Below are positions 37,326 through 41,141 of a stretch of DNA of 41,141 bases, in pieces; position 1 is the stretch's first letter, and every line of letters starts with the position of its first letter. Under the pieces are notes generated by a model. That model searched no databases and was not told where the DNA came from. It saw nothing but the letters and a program-made list of their open reading frames with translations. The DNA is from a virus: the IMG/VR virus record IMGVR_UViG_3300034520_000280, positions 1 to 41,141 of that record; one strand, given 5' to 3'. Position numbers and translations under genes: made by a program.

Positions 37326-37498
37326 GAATGAGGACTTTAGTTGTAAGGCCGGGTATGTCCTTGATACACCTGCCTACAGGTAGAGAAGTCCGGGTAATTG
37401 AGGTTGAAGAGGAATATTTTGAGGTTATCTGTATTCCCGATGGAGAAAGGTGGAGACTGGCCTTAGAAGATATAAAGGAGTTTTGCCTGTTGTACTGA
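37322..37498 (+). CDS. Hypothetical protein, 58 aa
   Basis: ATG 37322 overlaps the previous stop. A beta-rich acidic protein of the small carbon-storage-regulator-like or SH3-like size (VRVIEVEEEYFEVICIP), but without a clear family signature. It precedes the cytosine methyltransferase. Confidence 0.55.
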   Translation: MRMRTLVVRPGMSLIHLPTGREVRVIEVEEEYFEVICIPDGERWRLALEDIKEFCLLY

Positions 37499-37513
37499 TA
37501 CTGGAGGTATAAA

Positions 37514-39178
37514 ATGAAAGAGTTTACGGTATTGCATTTATTCTCGGGAATAGGTGGGGCAGCTTTAGGCTTGCAACAGGCAGTAGAAGAGTATAAAGGG
37601 ATGGTAGGTAGGTTCAGAACTTTAGCTGGCATTGATGTGGACCCGGAAGCCTGTCAGGATTTCCGGACCCTGACCGGGGCCCCGGCGGTGGAGATGGACC
37701 TGTTCTCACGGGCAGACTACATAGCTTTTCACGGTCACGAGCCGCCGGCAGATTGGTGTGAAGCCACAGCGGATAACCTGCTGGAAGCGACAGGTGGCGA
37801 ATACCCGGATGTAGTGTTCTTAAGCCCTCCTTGTAAGGGGTTTAGCGGATTGTTGCCCTCAGAAAGAGCGGTCAGCGAGAAATACCAGGCGCTCAACCGC
37901 CTGGTGGTTCGGGGACTGGCGCTGACCATGGAAGCCTTTGGAGATAATCCGCCGTCAATCATCATGCTCGAAAACGTACCCCGCATAACCTCCCGGGGAG
38001 AATGGTTGCTACGGCAAGTCAAGCATCTTTTAGCACGTCATGGCTATCTCTTCCACGAAGGATACCACGACTGTGGCGAGATAGGGGGCCTGGCCCAGCG
38101 CAGGAAACGGTACCTGCTGATAGCCCGGCATCAGGAGAAGATGAGCGCTTTTGTGTACCGGCCGCCTCACCGGCGGGTTAGGTCCATCGGTGAGGTCCTG
38201 GGGCCGCTGCCTATGCCGGACGATCCATCTATGGGTCCGATGCACCGGCTACCACGGCTGCAGTGGAAAACATGGATGCGCCTGGCGCTGATACCAGCTG
38301 GCGGGGATTGGCGGGACCTGGAGAAAATTGCGCCCGGCCAGTACCGGCTTGAGTATATTCCACGGGATGGCGCTTTCCGGGTTGGGAGATGGGACGAGCC
38401 GGCCACTACAATAACCGGTTCGGCCAGCGTGCAGGGGAGTAACGCCCTAGCGGCTATTGCGGACCCACGGTTGCCGGCTAGAGATAACCGACATCCAGCG
38501 GTCTACCAGGTGGTGCGGTGGGAGGATTCTGGACCCTGTATAACAGGTACACGGTTTGGCAGCGGGGCGCCGGCGGTAGCAGATCCGCGCACAGGCTTTA
38601 AAAGCGGTACCCATACTGCAATATACAACGTCTGCGGTTGGAGCGAGCCCGCAAGAACGATAACCGGTTCTATGCGCCCGAATAACGGCGCTATATCGGT
38701 GGCGGATCCACGCCTGGGGTGCCGGCCACGAAATGGCACCTACAAAGTACAGGCATGGGACCAGCCATCAGCTACGGTTATTGGCGCTGGCGATATCCAC
38801 GCTGGGGCGGCCGCCGTGGCGGATCCGCGCATTCCTGCTGACGACGATAGGCCGGATCCTCCGCCGGTGATAATAGCCCTTGACGGGACATGGCACAGGC
38901 CGTTAACCACACTGGAATTAGCGGCGCTGCAAGGTTTCCCCGTGACCTTGCCAGACGGGAGGCCGTTGCAATTGGCCGGGAAGTCGGACGCTAGGTGGAG
39001 GGAGCGCATCGGAAACGCCGTCCCTCCGCCGGCGGCCCGGGCAATAGGGGAACAGATGCTGATGGCTTTACTGGTAAGTTCCCGGGGCGAATGGGCTTTG
39101 GGGAACACAGGGATATGGGTTGTTGGAAATAGTACGGAAAGAATGAGCATGTTTTCTAACAAGGGGGCTTGCTCATGA
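37514..39178 (+). CDS. DNA (cytosine-5) methyltransferase with four-fold repeat in the recognition region
   Basis: ATG 37514 follows CTGGAGG. The 554-residue enzyme has motif I (LFSGIGGAALG), motif IV SPPCKGFSG with catalytic Cys107, motif VI (LENVPR), motif VIII (QRRKRYLLIA) and motif X (RIGNAVPPPAA). Between VIII and X lie four repeats of about 40-45 residues, each with W..(P/S)..TI(T/I)G and ending ADPR, where a single target-recognition domain would be expected. It may give unusual or several target sites. It probably protects the element from restriction. Confidence 0.93.
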   Translation: MKEFTVLHLFSGIGGAALGLQQAVEEYKGMVGRFRTLAGIDVDPEACQDFRTLTGAPAVEMDLFSRADYIAFHGHEPPADWCEATADNLLEATGGEYPDVVFLSPPCKGFSGLLPSERAVSEKYQALNRLVVRGLALTMEAFGDNPPSIIMLENVPRITSRGEWLLRQVKHLLARHGYLFHEGYHDCGEIGGLAQRRKRYLLIARHQEKMSAFVYRPPHRRVRSIGEVLGPLPMPDDPSMGPMHRLPRLQWKTWMRLALIPAGGDWRDLEKIAPGQYRLEYIPRDGAFRVGRWDEPATTITGSASVQGSNALAAIADPRLPARDNRHPAVYQVVRWEDSGPCITGTRFGSGAPAVADPRTGFKSGTHTAIYNVCGWSEPARTITGSMRPNNGAISVADPRLGCRPRNGTYKVQAWDQPSATVIGAGDIHAGAAAVADPRIPADDDRPDPPPVIIALDGTWHRPLTTLELAALQGFPVTLPDGRPLQLAGKSDARWRERIGNAVPPPAARAIGEQMLMALLVSSRGEWALGNTGIWVVGNSTERMSMFSNKGACS

Positions 39179-39447
39179 CAACGGAAGAGTTTTTAACTTG
39201 GCTTGACAATATACAGATGGAAATAGAAGGCGGGCTCTTGGAAGAAGGCTATAGCTACAGGGATATTGAGGATGCAAAGACTGCTATAATGGCCATAACT
39301 TCCGAAGAAGAAAAAGAAGCAAGACAATCTCTTCTCTCACGCTTTAAAAAGGAGAAACTTGCACTATTGTTTTACATGGTTGGCAGGATGGATGGCTTGA
39401 TAGATGGGTTTAAGCAGGGGTACAACGAAGCGGTGAAAAGTAGGTAA
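39175..39447 (+). CDS. Hypothetical acidic helical protein, 90 aa
   Basis: ATG 39175 follows AAGGGGG and overlaps the methyltransferase stop. An all-helical acidic protein; unrecognised. Confidence 0.6.
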   Translation: MTTEEFLTWLDNIQMEIEGGLLEEGYSYRDIEDAKTAIMAITSEEEKEARQSLLSRFKKEKLALLFYMVGRMDGLIDGFKQGYNEAVKSR

Positions 39448-39470
39448 CGCTTATAAGAGGGTGAGAAAAT

Positions 39471-39683
39471 ATGTACCTTAAGATGGTTATTGAGGGTCAG
39501 GATGATAATCTTGAGATAACAGATGACGGTCAAAAGCTTACGTTTTTAGTGGTACCAATAGATTGCGATAACCCGGTAGGCCCAGAATTTAGTGTACCTA
39601 AAGAATGGTTTTTCAGAATGATTAAAAGGTTATCTCCCGATGAATCTATAGATGCCAATAACGAAAATAACCGAAAGGAATGA
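39471..39683 (+). CDS. Hypothetical acidic protein, 70 aa
   Basis: ATG 39471 is preceded by GAGGGTGAG. A small acidic beta-rich protein with an Asn/Asp-rich tail. Not recognised. It stands 5 bp before the initiator gene. Confidence 0.6.
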   Translation: MYLKMVIEGQDDNLEITDDGQKLTFLVVPIDCDNPVGPEFSVPKEWFFRMIKRLSPDESIDANNENNRKE

Positions 39684-39688
39684 ATTGA

Positions 39689-40849
39689 ATGTCCCGCAAG
39701 AGGTATATAACCAGTGAAATAAGTACGGATGAAAAGATAGCCGCCTTAGCGGAAGAGAATCCAACGGCGGCCTTGATGTGGCCTTGGTTTATTACAGCAT
39801 TCGATGATTGGGGAAGGATGAGCGCTAATCCCATAGAGGTCAAACTTACTCTATTTCCCGCTTTCCCTTTTACTTCCAAGGATGTTGCACTGGCAATGAG
39901 CCTATTTAATAAGTATGGCCTGGCATATCTTTACGAAGTAGACGGCAAGCCATATATGGCCGTTAATCCGGCGACATGGTACAAGTACCAGACCTATATA
40001 AACTCTGGGCGTAAGGAAAAACAGGCTTCAAAGTATCCTGCGCCCCCGAATCCCCCCTGGAATCAGCAACATTCTGCGAACGTTGCAGATAATCTAAGAT
40101 TTCCATTAAATGAAACTGGTGATGTCGCAGATAATCTGCAATCTCTCACTGCGGATCCCGAGGATGAATCTGCGAATGTCGCAGATAATCTGCGAACATC
40201 TGCGATTATCTTACCTTCACCTTCACCTTCACAGTATATAAATATACTGGCTTGCAACGCCAACGCGCCTGACGGCGCGGCGGTGCCTGACGGCACTCGC
40301 CAGGGGGATGATTCTTTGCCTTTGCCAAACGAGGGCGAAAGCCAGGGAGAAATCACGCAAGAAGGAAACAGCGAGGAGACCCCCCCTGTTATCCCTATGT
40401 CACCTGTTGAAAATGTCGTAACCCCTGCTGAAGGCGGGGGCTCTGATGATAAAGTTACACCCCTTAAACTCAAGAGAGCAAGAAACAAGGCCGACCCCAG
40501 GGTAAGGCATGTCCTGCGCTATTTCCAGGACGTTGCGGTAAGGCATGTGGGACTTACACCTGTTATTGACTACGGGAAGCATGGGAAGCTGGTCAAGCAG
40601 CGCCTGGCTGCATTGGACCACGACCATGAGGACCCTGATGAATCACTGTCCGAAATGTGTCGGCTAATAGATGCATTTTTCGTGACGGACGATCCCTTTG
40701 TGTCCCGTGCCGGCCGCACCATATCAGTGTTTCTTGCTGCCAACGTGTTCGAAAAGCTGCGTCAAACGCTTGCCCGGGCACAACCGACAGTTAGTCAGCG
40801 AACATACGAGCGACCTGAGTTCTTAGATTGGGAAATCGGGGGTGCCTGA
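39689..40849 (+). CDS. Replication initiator-like protein (phage O/DnaD-type) containing the candidate origin
   Basis: ATG 39689 is preceded by GAAAGGAATGA. The 386-residue protein has an N-terminal winged-helix-like domain (about 1-110, phage replisome-organiser style: TDEKIAALAEENPTAALMWP), a long low-complexity middle (about 110-270) and a helical C-terminal domain (about 275-360). It directly precedes dnaB with overlapping stop and start. As in lambda gene O, repeats inside the coding sequence of the linker look like the binding sites of the protein itself. It probably melts the origin and delivers DnaB. Confidence 0.82.
   Translation: MSRKRYITSEISTDEKIAALAEENPTAALMWPWFITAFDDWGRMSANPIEVKLTLFPAFPFTSKDVALAMSLFNKYGLAYLYEVDGKPYMAVNPATWYKYQTYINSGRKEKQASKYPAPPNPPWNQQHSANVADNLRFPLNETGDVADNLQSLTADPEDESANVADNLRTSAIILPSPSPSQYINILACNANAPDGAAVPDGTRQGDDSLPLPNEGESQGEITQEGNSEETPPVIPMSPVENVVTPAEGGGSDDKVTPLKLKRARNKADPRVRHVLRYFQDVAVRHVGLTPVIDYGKHGKLVKQRLAALDHDHEDPDESLSEMCRLIDAFFVTDDPFVSRAGRTISVFLAANVFEKLRQTLARAQPTVSQRTYERPEFLDWEIGGA
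40076..40213 (+). repeat. Iteron-like repeats inside the initiator gene (candidate replication origin)
   Basis: The core GT(T/C)GCAGATAATCT occurs at 40082-40095, 40124-40137 and 40178-40191. In the last two copies GCAGATAATCTGC is a perfect palindrome. A partial inverted copy (ATCTGCGATTATC) follows at 40198-40210. In the protein the repeats appear as NVADNL/DVADNL in the nonconserved linker. They are followed by an AT-rich stretch, as expected of an iteron origin. Confidence 0.75.
40233..40248. other. AT-rich near-palindrome, candidate DNA unwinding element
   Basis: AGTATAT-AA-ATATACT lies 42 bp after the third iteron-like repeat, in a region without conserved protein sequence. Position and base composition suit the duplex melting site of an origin. 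Confidence 0.55.
40265..40296. repeat. Twin small hairpins with identical TGAC loops
   Basis: GCGCC-TGAC-GGCGC (40265-40278) and GTGCC-TGAC-GGCAC (40283-40296) follow the AT-rich stretch. Paired small hairpins beside an origin may serve in priming or helicase loading; alternatively they only reflect repeated Pro-Asp-Gly codons. Confidence 0.5.
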
Positions 40850-41141
40850 TGGGGAAAAGAGTGCCACCGCAGTCTATAGACGCGGAGCAATACGTGCTTG
40901 GCTCTTGCTTGTTGAGTGCGGAAGCTGTAGACGCAGTATCGGAGATACTTGAGCCGGACGACTTCTACCGTGCCGACCACAAGCAAATATTTCAGGCTAT
41001 ACTCGACCTGTACCAGGCCGGCAAGCCCGTGGATTTAATATCGCTAACGGAGGAATTGAGGTCCCGGGGCGTGCTGGACAGGGTAGGCGGTATCACCTAC
41101 ATTGCTTCACTGCCAAATCACGTTGAAAGTCCTTTGCTGGC
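40849..41141 (+). CDS. dnaB: Replicative DNA helicase DnaB (5' part; continues at position 1)
   Basis: ATG 40849 overlaps the initiator stop (TGATG). It encodes the DnaB N-terminal domain, opening with VPPQSIDAEQYVLGSCLL. Bases 41015-41141 duplicate 1-127, so the unique coding part here is 40849-41014, and the gene continues at position 1 through 1220. Confidence 0.96.
   Translation, partial: MGKRVPPQSIDAEQYVLGSCLLSAEAVDAVSEILEPDDFYRADHKQIFQAILDLYQAGKPVDLISLTEELRSRGVLDRVGGITYIASLPNHVESPLL
41015..41141. repeat. Terminal direct repeat, right copy (circular overlap)
   Basis: Identical to bases 1-127; marks closure of the circle of 41,014 bp. Confidence 0.95.

Noticed and set aside
1-41141. Tailed-phage identity
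   Set aside because: Although the layout is temperate-phage-like, no terminase, portal, protease, major capsid, tape-measure or tail-tube protein could be recognised anywhere in the closed circle.

Overview
The window is one complete circular element. Its last 127 bases (41015-41141) repeat its first 127 bases exactly, so a replicative helicase gene starts at 40849 and runs on through position 1 to 1220; the unique circle is 41,014 bp. Strong Shine-Dalgarno sequences, frequent GTG/TTG starts, FN3 and SLT proteins without an outer-membrane secretin, and ImmA/Xre regulation suggest a Gram-positive host, probably a clostridial Firmicute. This is inference from gene style, not a database match.

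The layout is that of a temperate phage or integrative plasmid, but no terminase, portal, major capsid or tail gene was recognised. The late region (about 2.5-16.6 kb, + strand) looks instead like a greatly enlarged filamentous-phage (inovirus) assembly module. It has six consecutive 40-54 aa single-membrane-span proteins resembling coat proteins pVIII/pVII/pIX, the last followed by a terminator. After these come a membrane glycosyltransferase, FN3-rich surface proteins with C-terminal membrane anchors (pIII-like), a multi-span membrane protein (pVI-like), two SLT lytic transglycosylases to open the cell wall, another 41 aa membrane protein, and a Zot/pI-type ATPase.

Inside the late region sits a diversity-generating retroelement (DGR): an Avd-like accessory gene, a template repeat (5275-5379), a reverse transcriptase, and a target protein whose variable repeat (7043-7147) differs from the template at 15 positions, every one an adenine in the template. 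The target has a signal peptide, a lectin-like variable domain, FN3 domains and a C-terminal membrane anchor. It therefore looks like the host-recognition tip protein of the particle. A DGR-diversified adhesin on a filamentous-phage-like particle with a 41 kb genome is the outstanding feature of the window.

Other regions: 16.7-20.1 kb (+) holds small unknowns, a PD-(D/E)XK nuclease and a tyrosine recombinase. 20.2-24.2 kb (-) is a block of small acidic or Cys-rich proteins behind one strong promoter, with conserved leader hairpins and a candidate DUF1874/AcrIII-1-like protein. 24.4-30.7 kb holds a tRNA-Pro(CGG), a large serine recombinase, a relBE-like toxin-antitoxin pair split by an IS21-family insertion, ImmA and an Xre repressor (the lysogeny module). 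30.8-39.7 kb is an early region with a Cro-like protein, a membrane-anchored Mrr nuclease, a Com-like zinc finger, ASCH and DUF5131 proteins, adenine and cytosine DNA methyltransferases and many small genes. 39.7 kb through the junction to 1.2 kb is replication: an initiator gene with internal iteron-like repeats and an AT-rich stretch (candidate origin), then dnaB. A phage-type regulator at 1862 stands just before the late genes.
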